A program made the translations under genes and the position numbers. From positions 1 to 23,157 of the forward strand of contig JAGNYY010000004.1 of assembly GCA_017984715.1 (NCBI GenBank): a DNA stretch of 23,157 nt, in the 5' to 3' direction. The DNA comes from Rhodoluna sp. (GTDB lineage: Bacteria > Actinomycetota > Actinomycetes > Actinomycetales > Microbacteriaceae). Position 1 is the first letter of the stretch. Every line of letters begins with the position of its first letter. This document shows positions 1-7,550 of the stretch, in pieces. A model generated the notes under the pieces. The model did not search any database and was not told the origin of the DNA. It saw nothing but the letters and a program-made list of their open reading frames with translations.

Positions 1-543
1 CAGTATCTGCCGGAGAGTTTTGCCCCTCGACTTTGGGACCCGGCGATGGGTGGCGGCGCACTTCTTGATCTCGGAATCTATCCGGTTTCATTCTTTAGTC
101 GCCTGCTTGGTACCCCCGCCGGCATTGCCGCAAAGGCCACAATCACCGACCGTGGCGTTGACCTAATGACCAGTTCAGTTTTCACTTATTCGACCGGTGC
201 ACAGGCGGCGATGACAACTTCGATGGAGGTCTTCGGCCCAATCACTGCATCGATTGTCGGCACCCTTGGTCGCATCGATCTAGACACAAGTTTCTATGAG
301 CACACCACTTTCACGGTCTATGAAACTGACCTGTCTCGAGAATCTGGCGTGCAGAAAAAAGTGCGCCGCTACGAGGATAAAATCGAGGGTAGAGGCATGC
401 AATATCAAGCGCTTGAAGTCGAGCGTTGCATTCATGCCGGTTTGACCGAGAGCCCAATCATGAGCCTCGACGAAACCGTTTCAATCATGGAAACCATGGA
501 TGAAATTCGCAAGCAAACTGGCGTTAAGTACCCGGGAGAGTAA
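1..543 (+). CDS. Gfo/Idh/MocA family oxidoreductase, C-terminal part (5' end outside window)
   Basis: The frame is open from base 1 to TAA at 541-543, so this is the last 180 codons of a longer gene; the NAD(P)-binding Rossmann domain lies upstream of the window. The visible part contains GGGALLDLGIYPV, the segment around the start of the C-terminal alpha/beta substrate domain that is typical of Gfo/Idh/MocA dehydrogenases, followed by beta strands and the usual short C-terminal helix with a conserved-looking SLDETVSIMETMDEIR stretch. Family members oxidise or reduce sugars, inositols or related polyols with NAD(P). The substrate cannot be told from this fragment. The next gene starts at the very next base, so the two are probably co-transcribed, although they share no obvious pathway. 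An ATG at 46 is internal to the domain and is not the real start. Confidence 0.85.
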   Translation, partial: QYLPESFAPRLWDPAMGGGALLDLGIYPVSFFSRLLGTPAGIAAKATITDRGVDLMTSSVFTYSTGAQAAMTTSMEVFGPITASIVGTLGRIDLDTSFYEHTTFTVYETDLSRESGVQKKVRRYEDKIEGRGMQYQALEVERCIHAGLTESPIMSLDETVSIMETMDEIRKQTGVKYPGE

Positions 544-1923
544 TTGTCTGAATCAACCAACGGTTTTCCGTATTTCAAGGATGTAGCTAAGGGCGCTGGC
601 ATTGGCCTTGGCGTGCTTGCCTTGATTATTGGCGGGTTCAGCGTTGGCGGAATCGGGGGAGCAGCGCCAACAGAGTCAAATTCGACCGAACAGAGCGCTT
701 CGGCTTCGGCCACTCCGAGCGCGACCCCGACCGATGCCCGCACTTGTTCAGTTGCAGAGGCTGCGCTTGACCCTCGTCTCGGAAACCTCCAGGCGGTTGT
801 GATTGACGCCGCAACCGACACCGTGCTTTTTGACCGCGGTGCCGACAAGCCAGCAGCGACAGCCTCAACCATGAAGTTGCTCACCGCAGGTGCAGCTCTC
901 AACATCCTTGGCCCGAACTATCGCGTAGACACTCGTGTCTATCAGGACCCAGCTCAGCCGGGCACCATCATCCTGGTCGGCGGCGGCGACCCAACTTTGT
1001 CGCGCACCGCACCTGGCCAGCAATCGGTTTATCGTGACGCTCCAAAGCTTTCAACCTTGGCGGTTGGAGTGAATGCCAAGCTAGCTGGCACGCCGATCAC
1101 CAAGATCATCGTGGATGGTTCACTCTTCAACGGCCCGGCTTGGGATGCCAACTGGGAGCGCAGCGAGCAGACCCAGGGCTACATGTCTGAGGTGACTGCG
1201 CTGCAGGTTGATGGCGATCGTGCGAATCCAGCCTCGAACACCTCACCTCGTTCGACCACTCCGGTTTTGAACGCTGGCAAGTACTTCAAGAAAGCCCTCG
1301 GGGCCTCGGCATCGGCGGCAACCATCGTTGAGGGCACTGCACCATCGGCAGCAATCGAAATTGCCAAGGTTTCTTCACAGCCGATTAGCGTCTGGATCAA
1401 GCACATGCTTCAGGTGAGCGACAACACCGAGGCTGAGGCGCTGGCTCGCCTGGTCTCGTTAGACCTCGGCTACGACGGCTCATTCTCATCGCTGAACATG
1501 GCGATCAAGAAGGGCCTAGCCAACACGCAGCTCGATTCAACCGGCCTTGTGATCAAGGATGGTTCAGGGCTCAGTGCATTGAACGCAGTTCCACCGACCT
1601 ACCTCGCGAAGCTGAGCAAGCTTGTCATGACCGGGTTTGCCGACTTCAGCGTCATCCGTGACGGCCTGCCGGTCTCTGGTGAGTCAGGTTCACTGTCTGC
1701 CCGCTTCACAGGTGACCTCAAAGACGCCGTCGGTCAGGTTCACGCGAAGACTGGGTGGATCAAGAACGGTTACACACTCGCCGGCTACATCACCGCGCGT
1801 GACAAAACCAACCTGGTCTTTGCCATCTATGCCCTCGGCAATGTCAAGGATGACGCCAAGGTGGCCATTGACACACTTGCAACCGGCTTCTTCCGTTGCG
1901 GCGCGCAGCTCTCGAATAACTAA
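544..1923 (+). CDS. dacB: D-alanyl-D-alanine carboxypeptidase/endopeptidase, PBP4 (peptidase S13) family
   Basis: This is a class C low-molecular-mass penicillin-binding protein that trims or cleaves D-Ala cross-links in peptidoglycan outside the membrane. All three active-site motifs are present in order: S108-T-M-K111 (nucleophile and base), S292-D-N294, and K402-T-G. A single hydrophobic segment at about residues 16-36 acts as a signal anchor, followed by a Ser/Thr/Ala/Pro-rich linker to about residue 65 that probably spans the wall. The length of 459 aa fits the family. The start is TTG at 544, directly after the previous stop (TAATTG). It is chosen because a GGGAGAG ribosome-binding site lies at 534-540 and the membrane anchor follows immediately. 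Family assignment is firm; whether carboxypeptidase or endopeptidase activity dominates cannot be read from the sequence. Confidence 0.93.
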   Translation: MSESTNGFPYFKDVAKGAGIGLGVLALIIGGFSVGGIGGAAPTESNSTEQSASASATPSATPTDARTCSVAEAALDPRLGNLQAVVIDAATDTVLFDRGADKPAATASTMKLLTAGAALNILGPNYRVDTRVYQDPAQPGTIILVGGGDPTLSRTAPGQQSVYRDAPKLSTLAVGVNAKLAGTPITKIIVDGSLFNGPAWDANWERSEQTQGYMSEVTALQVDGDRANPASNTSPRSTTPVLNAGKYFKKALGASASAATIVEGTAPSAAIEIAKVSSQPISVWIKHMLQVSDNTEAEALARLVSLDLGYDGSFSSLNMAIKKGLANTQLDSTGLVIKDGSGLSALNAVPPTYLAKLSKLVMTGFADFSVIRDGLPVSGESGSLSARFTGDLKDAVGQVHAKTGWIKNGYTLAGYITARDKTNLVFAIYALGNVKDDAKVAIDTLATGFFRCGAQLSNN

Positions 1924-1954
1924 CCTCAACACCCTCCACAGAAACGGAATAGCA

Positions 1955-3424
1955 ATGACGCTGTCAGAAAAGGATCTTCTAGCCAAGGTGCCAACCGGGC
2001 TGTTTATCGGAGGCAAGTGGGTCAATGGCAGCGCGGCCGACGCGATTGCGGTCGAGGACCCGGCAACGGGCAAAACTCTTCTTGAAATCGCAAATGCAAC
2101 AGCCGCGGATGGCCTGGCGGCGCTAACGGCAGCCGACGAAGCGCAGGCCAAGTGGGCGAAGGTGGCACCGCGAGAGCGCGCAGAAATTTTGCGACGCACA
2201 TTTGACTTGGTTCGTGAACGCTCCGAAGAGTTTGCCATGCTGATTTCACTTGAGATGGGCAAGCCAATCGCCGAAGCGCGTGGCGAAGTGACCTATGGCA
2301 ATGAGTTCTTGCGCTGGTTCAGCGAAGAGGCAGTGCGCATTTCGGGCCGCTACGGCACCTCGCCTGAGGGAACAGGTCGAATGCTGGTTGCTCAGCGACC
2401 AGTTGGCCCAGCTTTTGCCATCACCCCTTGGAACTTCCCGCTCGCTATGGCAACCCGCAAAATCGGGCCGGCGCTCGCCGCCGGTTGCACGATTGTGGTC
2501 AAGCCAGCCGAGTTAACCCCCCTCACCACGCTGCTACTGGTTAAGACCATGGAAGAAGCCGGTCTGCCGGCGGGTGTGGTCAACGTGATTACCACTTCGA
2601 CCTCTGCTGAAACCTCGGCCCCGATTATTGCCGACCGCAGACTTCGCAAGATCACTTTCACTGGCAGCACCCAGGTTGGTGTGAAGCTCATGGAGCAGGC
2701 GGCCCAGCGCGTTTTGAAGGCATCGATGGAGCTCGGCGGAAACGCACCATTCTTGGTCTTTGAAGATGCTGATCTAGATGCTGCGGTTGCCGGTGCAATG
2801 CTCGCCAAGATGCGCAACATCGGCCAGGCCTGCACGGCAGCTAACCGCTTCATCGTGCACGAGTCGGTTGCCGAAGAGTTTGGTCAGCGACTAGCCGCCA
2901 AGATGGGCGAACTAAAGCTTGGTCGCGGTGTCGACGCAGACACCACCTGCGGCCCGGTTATCAACGAGAAGGCCCGCAAGAACATCCAGCGCCTGGTCGA
3001 TGGTGCAGTCAGCCAGGGCGCAAACGTGCTCACCGGCGGCACTGGAGCTGAGGGCGATGGCTACTTCTTCAAGCCGACCGTTCTAGACAACGTGAAGCCT
3101 GGGTCTGCCATCCTCGGTGAAGAAATCTTTGGGCCAGTCGCTCCAATCACTCGCTTCAAGACCGAAGATGAGGCCGTTGCCCTGGCAAACGACACCGAAT
3201 ATGGTTTGGTTAGCTATGCATTCAGTAAGGATTTGAAGCGTGGGCTTCGCCTAGTCGAGTCACTAGACACCGGCATGACTGGTCTGAACACTGGCTTGGT
3301 TTCGAATGCAGCAGCGCCATTTGGCGGCGTAAAAGCGTCGGGTCTCGGTCGCGAGGGTGGCCCTGAAGGAATCGCTGAATATTTGGAGACCAAGTACGTT
3401 ATGACTCCGGACCCGTTCCTCTAG
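1955..3424 (+). CDS. gabD: NAD(P)-dependent succinate-semialdehyde dehydrogenase
   Basis: Aldehyde dehydrogenase superfamily member of 489 aa, the usual length. Visible signatures are ITPWNFPLAMATRKIGPALA (cofactor-domain entry), GSTQVGVKLM (Rossmann loop), the general base Glu259 in MELGGNAP, the catalytic Cys293 in GQACTAANR, and the C-terminal GLVSNAAAPFGGVKASGLGR. That C-terminal block and the IEDYLE-like GIAEYLETKYV ending are characteristic of GabD-type enzymes, which oxidise succinate semialdehyde to succinate in GABA and related catabolism. No GABA transaminase is in the window, so activity on another aldehyde is possible. ATG 1955 is chosen because the frame extends much further upstream only by overlapping dacB, and because homology begins right after this ATG (LFIGGKWVNG). 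The upstream gap is 31 nt. Confidence 0.9.
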   Translation: MTLSEKDLLAKVPTGLFIGGKWVNGSAADAIAVEDPATGKTLLEIANATAADGLAALTAADEAQAKWAKVAPRERAEILRRTFDLVRERSEEFAMLISLEMGKPIAEARGEVTYGNEFLRWFSEEAVRISGRYGTSPEGTGRMLVAQRPVGPAFAITPWNFPLAMATRKIGPALAAGCTIVVKPAELTPLTTLLLVKTMEEAGLPAGVVNVITTSTSAETSAPIIADRRLRKITFTGSTQVGVKLMEQAAQRVLKASMELGGNAPFLVFEDADLDAAVAGAMLAKMRNIGQACTAANRFIVHESVAEEFGQRLAAKMGELKLGRGVDADTTCGPVINEKARKNIQRLVDGAVSQGANVLTGGTGAEGDGYFFKPTVLDNVKPGSAILGEEIFGPVAPITRFKTEDEAVALANDTEYGLVSYAFSKDLKRGLRLVESLDTGMTGLNTGLVSNAAAPFGGVKASGLGREGGPEGIAEYLETKYVMTPDPFL

Positions 3425-3433
3425 GCTATTGGA

Positions 3434-4363
3434 ATGCCCCCTGCCGCAAACTTCGTAATTCGCCTTGCTCTCCAGACCGAAAAGGGCGAGCTAGTCGCCC
3501 AAATCTCTCGCGTTGGAGCGGCTTTGCGTTACCTAGCGATTGATGGCGTGGAGCTTGTGGAGTCGGGCGATGTCGACTCACTGAGCCCATTTTGCGAGGG
3601 TGTCATCATGTCGCCTTGGCCAAACCGCATTGATGGTGGCAAGTGGACCTATCAGGGTCGCACTCTCGAGCTGCCGATCAACCTGCACGATCAGCAAAAT
3701 TCAAACCACGGCCTGCTTATGGAACACCACTACGAAGTGCTCGCTCAGACCGAATCATCAGTGACGCTGGGTGCCCTGATTCATGCCCGCCTAGGCTACC
3801 CGTTCAATGTTCAAACCTCGGTGACCTACGAGCTGGTTGAGGGTGGCTTGAGAATCTCGCACACGGCCGAAAACCTTTCGACAGCAGCTGCCCCATACGC
3901 GCTAGGTGGGCACCCATACTTCAAGATTGCCGGTGTCGACACCGAAGATTTGTTCTTGCGTTCTGACGCCGCGACAGTGCTGGTTGTCGATGACCGTCAA
4001 ATTCCTACCGGAACGATGCCGACCGCTCACTCTCGATTCGACATGCGCTCGGGCGTTCGAGTCGGCGATAACTTCTATGACCACGACTTCACCGATCTGC
4101 CGCGTGACTCGGATGGCCTTGCGCACACCTACCTAACCGCCCCAGATGGCCGTGGTTTCGACATCTGGCAGGACGAAAATTTCAAGCACGTCGTGATCTT
4201 CACCCCAGACTTTTATTTCGCGAATCTCGGCGATGCCAAGCGGTTTGCGTGCGCGATCGAGCCACAGACCTCGGGGCCAAACTCGTTCAACTCAGGGCAA
4301 GACCTGATCTGGCTGAAGCAGGGGCAAAAATTCTCGGCAACATGGGGCGTAAACTTCAACTAG
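3434..4363 (+). CDS. galM: Aldose 1-epimerase family protein (mutarotase)
   Basis: Aldose 1-epimerase (COG2017) of 309 aa, interconverting alpha and beta anomers of sugars such as galactose or glucose in the cytoplasm. The fold landmarks are clear: SPWPNRIDGGKW near residue 60, His92 in NHGLL, the proposed acid His160 in GHPYF, and the proposed base Glu276 in CAIEPQTSGPNSF. There is no signal peptide. It starts 9 nt after gabD with only a weak ribosome-binding site, so it probably rides on the upstream transcript. GalM would feed alpha-D-galactose to the galactokinase encoded about 5 kb downstream, but the subfamily could equally act on another hexose. Its TAG stop shares its final G with the first PHO-box-like unit of the next promoter. 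Confidence 0.88.
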   Translation: MPPAANFVIRLALQTEKGELVAQISRVGAALRYLAIDGVELVESGDVDSLSPFCEGVIMSPWPNRIDGGKWTYQGRTLELPINLHDQQNSNHGLLMEHHYEVLAQTESSVTLGALIHARLGYPFNVQTSVTYELVEGGLRISHTAENLSTAAAPYALGGHPYFKIAGVDTEDLFLRSDAATVLVVDDRQIPTGTMPTAHSRFDMRSGVRVGDNFYDHDFTDLPRDSDGLAHTYLTAPDGRGFDIWQDENFKHVVIFTPDFYFANLGDAKRFACAIEPQTSGPNSFNSGQDLIWLKQGQKFSATWGVNFN

Positions 4364-4395
4364 TTCACCTTCTGTTCACCTTTTGTCAATAAAGT
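4363..4395 (+). promoter_or_regulatory. Candidate PHO box (PhoP binding site) upstream of the PiT gene
   Basis: Three consecutive 11-nt units start at 4363, 4374 and 4385: GTTCACCTTCT, GTTCACCTTTT and the degenerate GTCAATAAAGT. The first two match at 10 of 11 positions. Actinobacterial PhoP, as known from Streptomyces, binds tandem 11-bp units with a conserved GTTCACC core, and the gene immediately downstream is a phosphate transporter, so sequence and context agree. A GTGAAC at 4394-4399 also forms an inverted repeat with GTTCAC at 4374, an alternative reading. The site starts inside the galM stop codon and lies about 58 bp before the pit start. No confident -35/-10 pair was found. Confidence 0.72.
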
Positions 4396-4452
4396 GAACA
4401 GCGTAAGTTTTGAAGAGATTTGCCCAACTAATCACTCATCAGAGAGGTGCTC

Positions 4453-5700
4453 ATGGAGCCCATCATCATCGTTGTGGCGGTAATCGCCCTAGCGTTGTTC
4501 TTCGATTTCACCAACGGTTTCCACGACACCGCTAATGCGATGGCAACCCCAATCGCGACTGGCGCGCTGAAGCCACGTGTTGCCGTGGCTATTGCAGCAG
4601 TCATGAACCTGGCAGGCGCGTTCCTATCAACTGCAGTGGCTAAGACCATTTCGGTAGACCTCATCAACGAAGGTGTAAATCTCGGAGCCGAGATGGTTTT
4701 CGCTGGACTAACCGGCGCAATCCTCTGGAACCTAACCACCTGGTTCCTGGGTTTGCCATCTTCGTCATCACACGCGCTGTTCGGCGGACTAATTGGATCA
4801 GCCGTTGCATTTGCGGGCGTCGGTGCAGTCAACTTCGGCAAGGTGATCGAGAAGGTTCTCATCCCAGCCCTTTTCGCACCACTCATTGCCGGCATCGCGG
4901 CGTTACTAGCAACTCGTATCGCTTTCGTGATCACCGCTAGATCCGAGGCCCAGCGCAAACAGGGGCTCAACACCGGTCGAGGCATTTTCCGTGTGGGTCA
5001 AGTTTTTTCATCATCGCTAGTAGCGCTATCACACGGAACTAACGATGCACAGAAGACCATGGGTGTAATCACTTTGGTTTTGGTTGCTACCGGTTTCCAG
5101 GCTTCTGGTGACCACGTTGAGCTTTGGGTAGTTGTTTCTGCTGCCGCTGCCATCGCGCTAGGAACCTATGCCGGTGGTTGGCGAATCATTCGCACCATGG
5201 GTTCGGGTCTCGCCGAGATCAAGCCGGCTCAAGGTTTTGCATCCGAGATTTCAACCGGTGTGACAATTCTTGCTTCGAGCAACCTCGGCTTTGCGCTTTC
5301 AACAACCCAGGTCGCATCGGGTTCTGTCATTGGTTCAGGTCTCGGCCGAAAGGGCGGCGCTGTTCGTTGGAACAAGGCTGGTCAGATTGTTCTCGGTTGG
5401 TTGTTTACACTTCCAGCCTCAGCAATCGTCGGAGCGCTTTCGGCTTACTTGGTAATGGCCGGTCCAATCGGTTTGTTTGCGGATGGAATCATTACTCTTG
5501 CCGTGGTAATCACCATCTTCCAGGTCTCACGCCGCAACAAGATCGGCCACCACAACGTCATCAGCGAAGTTGAAGGCGCTAGCGAGGCCATTGCTTCACC
5601 GAAGAGTATTCGTGCTGCAGCTAAGGCGGCTCAAGCTGCAAGAAAGTCTGCCGAGCGCGCTACTAAGCAAGCTTCAAACAAGAAAAAGGGTGGAAAGTAA
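4453..5700 (+). CDS. pit: PiT family low-affinity inorganic phosphate transporter
   Basis: Integral membrane symporter for inorganic (usually metal-complexed) phosphate. The family's duplicated signature is seen twice: FDFTNGFHDTANAMAT near residues 17-32 and LVALSHGTNDAQKTMGVI near residue 195. The loop GLPSSSSHALFGGLIG near residue 100 is also typical. Many hydrophobic segments are spread over residues 1-360, with a long soluble loop in the middle. The C-terminal 45 residues are an Ala/Lys/Arg-rich basic tail ending KKKGGK, probably cytoplasmic and not part of the transport core. ATG 4453 is preferred to GTG 4447 because AGAGAGG at 4441-4447 sits 5 nt before it. The gene is followed without a gap by a small membrane protein and preceded by a PHO-box-like site, suggesting phosphate-responsive expression. 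Confidence 0.95.
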   Translation: MEPIIIVVAVIALALFFDFTNGFHDTANAMATPIATGALKPRVAVAIAAVMNLAGAFLSTAVAKTISVDLINEGVNLGAEMVFAGLTGAILWNLTTWFLGLPSSSSHALFGGLIGSAVAFAGVGAVNFGKVIEKVLIPALFAPLIAGIAALLATRIAFVITARSEAQRKQGLNTGRGIFRVGQVFSSSLVALSHGTNDAQKTMGVITLVLVATGFQASGDHVELWVVVSAAAAIALGTYAGGWRIIRTMGSGLAEIKPAQGFASEISTGVTILASSNLGFALSTTQVASGSVIGSGLGRKGGAVRWNKAGQIVLGWLFTLPASAIVGALSAYLVMAGPIGLFADGIITLAVVITIFQVSRRNKIGHHNVISEVEGASEAIASPKSIRAAAKAAQAARKSAERATKQASNKKKGGK

Positions 5701-5964
5701 ATGTCAATTAACTGGTCAAACCTTCTCATCGTTGGGCTCACCTCGATCGGTGCAACTTTAGTCGTCGTGGCTCTCTTCGCAGTCGGCGTTCGCCTGCTAA
5801 CGAATGCTCGCAGCGCTCAGGCCAAGGCCAAGACTGGCAATGGTTCTGCCGCCGGCCTCGAGGCTGTTAGCCGCATGGTTTCATACATTGCTTTCTCGCT
5901 TTGTGCCTCTGCTCTGCTTTACGGCATTTATCTAATCGTGCCCGCGTTTCATCTGAGCAAATAG
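5701..5964 (+). CDS. Small two-helix membrane protein linked to the PiT transporter
   Basis: An 87-aa protein with two clear hydrophobic helices, about residues 9-32 and 60-82, joined by a short polar and basic loop (TNARSAQAKAKTGNG). No catalytic motif is visible. Its ATG follows the pit TAA with no intervening base, so translation is very likely coupled to the transporter. Small proteins of this general kind are often found directly after PiT genes in actinobacteria (family knowledge, not checked here). An accessory or stabilising role for the transporter is a reasonable inference, but no function is proven. A strong terminator follows 9 nt after the stop. Confidence 0.8.
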   Translation: MSINWSNLLIVGLTSIGATLVVVALFAVGVRLLTNARSAQAKAKTGNGSAAGLEAVSRMVSYIAFSLCASALLYGIYLIVPAFHLSK

Positions 5965-5972
5965 TTCATCCC

Positions 5973-6010
5973 GAAAACGCTCCTTGCCTGCGCGGGGAGC
6001 GTTTTCGTTT
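5973..6010 (+). terminator. Intrinsic terminator of the pit operon
   Basis: A perfect 11-bp stem is formed by GAAAACGCTCC (5973-5983) and GGAGCGTTTTC (5996-6006) around a 12-nt loop. Both arms are A/T-rich at the base, giving a U-rich 3' arm and a short T run to 6010. Because the base of the stem is A-rich on the left and T-rich on the right, it could also work for minus-strand transcription. It cleanly ends the pit and small-membrane-protein unit. Confidence 0.88.
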
Positions 6011-6088
6011 ACCCAGTGAATAAAAAGTTCACTTCGTAAAAACATCACGATTACTACAGTCGGCGCTTTGCAGTGACAAGATGTAATC
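6011..6088 (+). promoter_or_regulatory. Promoter-containing gap before the DUF1737 gene, with a short inverted repeat
   Basis: This 78-bp gap follows a terminator, so the next gene needs its own promoter here. An inverted repeat GTGAA (6016-6020), 7-nt spacer, TTCAC (6028-6032) lies in an A-rich context, and TACAGT at 6055-6060 is a plausible -10. A convincing -35 at normal spacing was not found. The half-sites resemble those of the PHO box before pit, but the 11-nt tandem spacing is absent, so a shared regulator is not claimed. Confidence 0.35.
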
Positions 6089-6451
6089 ATGACAACTTCA
6101 GCAAAGACCTCTGCCACCAAGACCACCGCGGCAAAGCCAACCGCAACACGCAAGCCAGCCGTCGCTCGCAAGCCAGCCATCCGCAGCACTTCTGCCGCCA
6201 CGGCCGCCTCGAAAGCTGCCGCGAAAGCAGCAGCTGCGCCTGCAGAAACCCCCGACTTCACCAAGCGCTACAAGATGCTCACCGGCATTGACAACTCAGA
6301 GTTCTGCGCCAAGGTTCGCCTGCACCTAGACAATGGATTTGAACTTCACGGCTCACCGGTCATGTCTTTCAACGGTAAGGACATCATTGTTGGCCAGGCT
6401 GTAGTTCTAAAGAAGCTTCCAGCTAAGAAAAAAGCCGGCAAGAAGAAGTAA
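6089..6451 (+). CDS. DUF1737 protein with histone H1-like Lys/Ala tails
   Basis: A 120-aa protein in two parts. Residues 1-52 are a low-complexity Thr/Lys/Ala/Pro/Arg tail with repeated KPA and ARKPA units, lacking any negative charge and resembling histone H1 or AlgP-type DNA-binding tails. Residues 57-109 match the small DUF1737 domain (FTKRYKMLTG, then NGFELHGSP, then GQAVVLKK), a family of unknown function. The end is again basic (KKLPAKKKAGKKK). The strong positive charge suggests nucleic-acid or nucleoid association, but that is inference; no enzyme motif is seen. The start at 6089 is the first ATG after the terminator and keeps the full tail. There is no strong ribosome-binding site. 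It is followed 13 nt later by yjdM. Confidence 0.8.
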   Translation: MTTSAKTSATKTTAAKPTATRKPAVARKPAIRSTSAATAASKAAAKAAAAPAETPDFTKRYKMLTGIDNSEFCAKVRLHLDNGFELHGSPVMSFNGKDIIVGQAVVLKKLPAKKKAGKKK

Positions 6452-6464
6452 TTAGACTGGTTTC

Positions 6465-6818
6465 ATGTCTGAAACCCTTCCTCCTTGCCCTGCTTGCAAA
6501 AGCGTTTACACCTATGAGATGGGCGCTTTGCTGGTCTGCCCAGAGTGCGCCCACGAGTGGACGGCCGAGGTTGAAGACGAATTCGTCGAAACCGTTCGAG
6601 TTGTCAAAGATGTTTCGGGCAACGTTCTCCAGGATGGTGACTCTGTCACGATCGCCAAGGACCTAAAAGTCAAGGGAAGCTCGACGGCAATCAAGGTTGG
6701 AACCAAGGTTCGCAACATTCGTTTGGTTAGCCCAGTTGACGGTCACGACATCGATGCCAAGGTGGATGGATTCGGGCAGATGATGCTCAAGTCGAGCGTC
6801 GTCAAGAAGGTTCTTTAG
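6465..6818 (+). CDS. yjdM: Zinc-ribbon protein YjdM (PhnA family)
   Basis: A 117-aa protein with an N-terminal zinc ribbon made of two CxxC knuckles, Cys8/Cys11 and Cys25/Cys28, followed by a small beta-rich domain with the family landmarks [23 protein letters not shown] and a C-terminal [10 protein letters not shown]. This is the YjdM family, historically called PhnA or alkylphosphonate uptake protein. The name came from an E. coli locus next to phn genes, and a direct role in phosphonate metabolism is not established. The nearby PiT transporter is suggestive but no phosphonate genes are present. It starts 13 nt after the DUF1737 gene. Its TAG stop overlaps the stop of the convergent SDR gene by 4 nt, leaving no room for a separate terminator. 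Confidence 0.9.
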   Translation: MSETLPPCPACKSVYTYEMGALLVCPECAHEWTAEVEDEFVETVRVVKDVSGNVLQDGDSVTIAKDLKVKGSSTAIKVGTKVRNIRLVSPVDGHDIDAKVDGFGQMMLKSSVVKKVL

Positions 6819-7516
6819 GCAGCAAAAGCCGTTGACGGCAAATCTGATTCGCCGTTTAAGATTGCGTTCACGATTCGATCAGCCACCGACTCGGGGGTCA
6901 TTCCGGTCGGGAATGCCGGCGCTGTCCCAGCGATGGCTCGGGTTGCCAACCCGGTTTCAGTGTGCCCTGGGCGCGCGTCAATAACCCGAATTCCATCCTT
7001 GCGAACCTCTCGAGTTAGAGCCTGATCAAACGCCCACAAGCCGGCCTTGGTCGCAGAGTATGCAGCTAAACCCGCCATCGGCGACTCGGCTACGACGCCG
7101 CTAATGTTCACAACGAACGGCTCGTTGCCAACTGCAGCCGAGGTCTTGAGCGCCGGGAGTAGGCCAGAAATAATGGCGATCGGTCCGGTTAGGTTGACCG
7201 CCGCTAGTCGAGCCAGTGTCGTCGCTGATAGTTCTGTCGCAGGCCCGAAAGCAACCACGCCGGTGGCGTTGACGATGCCATCAATTTGAGCGCCACTTTG
7301 AATTAGGTAGTTCACTAAAACTTCAATTGAGTCGGGGCGCTCTAGATCGAGCAGCAGTCTTGGCGATGCCACACTCGGAATCTGTGCGCCTCGGTCATTC
7401 GAAGTTGTGGTTGCCATGACCTGGGCTCCCTGGGTGGCCAGCTTCGTGGTTAGCAGGCTGCCGAGTGCGCCGGAACCCCCAAGCACCAAGATGTTTTTAC
7501 CGCGCAAGTTATCCAT
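6815..7516 (-). CDS. SDR family NAD(P)-dependent oxidoreductase
   Basis: A classical short-chain dehydrogenase/reductase of 233 aa. The cofactor glycine motif GGSGALG is at residues 13-19, the stabilising NATG at 83-86, Asn108 in the alpha-4 helix, and the catalytic triad Ser139, Tyr153 and Lys157 (YSATK), followed by RPGHTETGL, the usual PG loop. The substrate is unknown. The frame extends upstream to 7609, but ATG 7516 is chosen because the Rossmann fold begins directly after it and AAAGGG lies 5 nt upstream. The longer form would overlap the divergent gene at 7551 and add a non-homologous 31-residue leader. The stop overlaps that of yjdM. The gene is divergent from the DUF998 gene with only 34 bp between starts. 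Confidence 0.9.
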   Translation of the reverse strand: MDNLRGKNILVLGGSGALGSLLTTKLATQGAQVMATTTSNDRGAQIPSVASPRLLLDLERPDSIEVLVNYLIQSGAQIDGIVNATGVVAFGPATELSATTLARLAAVNLTGPIAIISGLLPALKTSAAVGNEPFVVNISGVVAESPMAGLAAYSATKAGLWAFDQALTREVRKDGIRVIDARPGHTETGLATRAIAGTAPAFPTGMTPESVADRIVNAILNGESDLPSTAFAA

Positions 7517-7550
7517 GTCAACCCTTTCGTTATGCCATAGCCTTTGACTC
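7517..7550. promoter_or_regulatory. Very short divergent intergenic region (SDR and DUF998 genes)
   Basis: Only 34 bp separate two divergent start codons. The SDR ribosome-binding site AAAGGG lies here on the minus strand. The -10/-35 elements of one or both genes must extend into the opposite coding sequence, or one of the genes must be leaderless. On the plus strand TATGCCATAG precedes the DUF998 ATG with no clear ribosome-binding site, compatible with a leaderless or near-leaderless message. This is inference from spacing. Confidence 0.3.

Noticed and set aside
432..905. 157-codon open frame on the minus strand opposite the oxidoreductase and dacB
   Set aside because: It spans two certain genes and shows no recognisable domain; a shadow of codon bias.
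1637..1954. Upstream in-frame extension of the aldehyde dehydrogenase reading frame
   Set aside because: It overlaps dacB in another frame, and aldehyde dehydrogenase homology begins only after ATG 1955.
4447..4452. GTG start two codons upstream for pit
   Set aside because: The AGAGAGG ribosome-binding site would overlap the GTG; spacing suits ATG 4453.
4428..4985. 185-codon open frame on the minus strand opposite pit
   Set aside because: Low-complexity Ala/Ser/Thr translation mirroring the coding bias of pit; no family landmarks, and pit is certain.
6007..6037. Possible second PHO box (GTTTACCCAGT and GTTCACTTCGT)
   Set aside because: The two half-sites are 20 nt apart rather than 11 or 22, and the first is degenerate and adjoins the terminator.
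6465..6818. Phosphonate-degradation role for the YjdM/PhnA protein
   Set aside because: The old name is historical; no phosphonate enzymes are present, so no such function is assigned.
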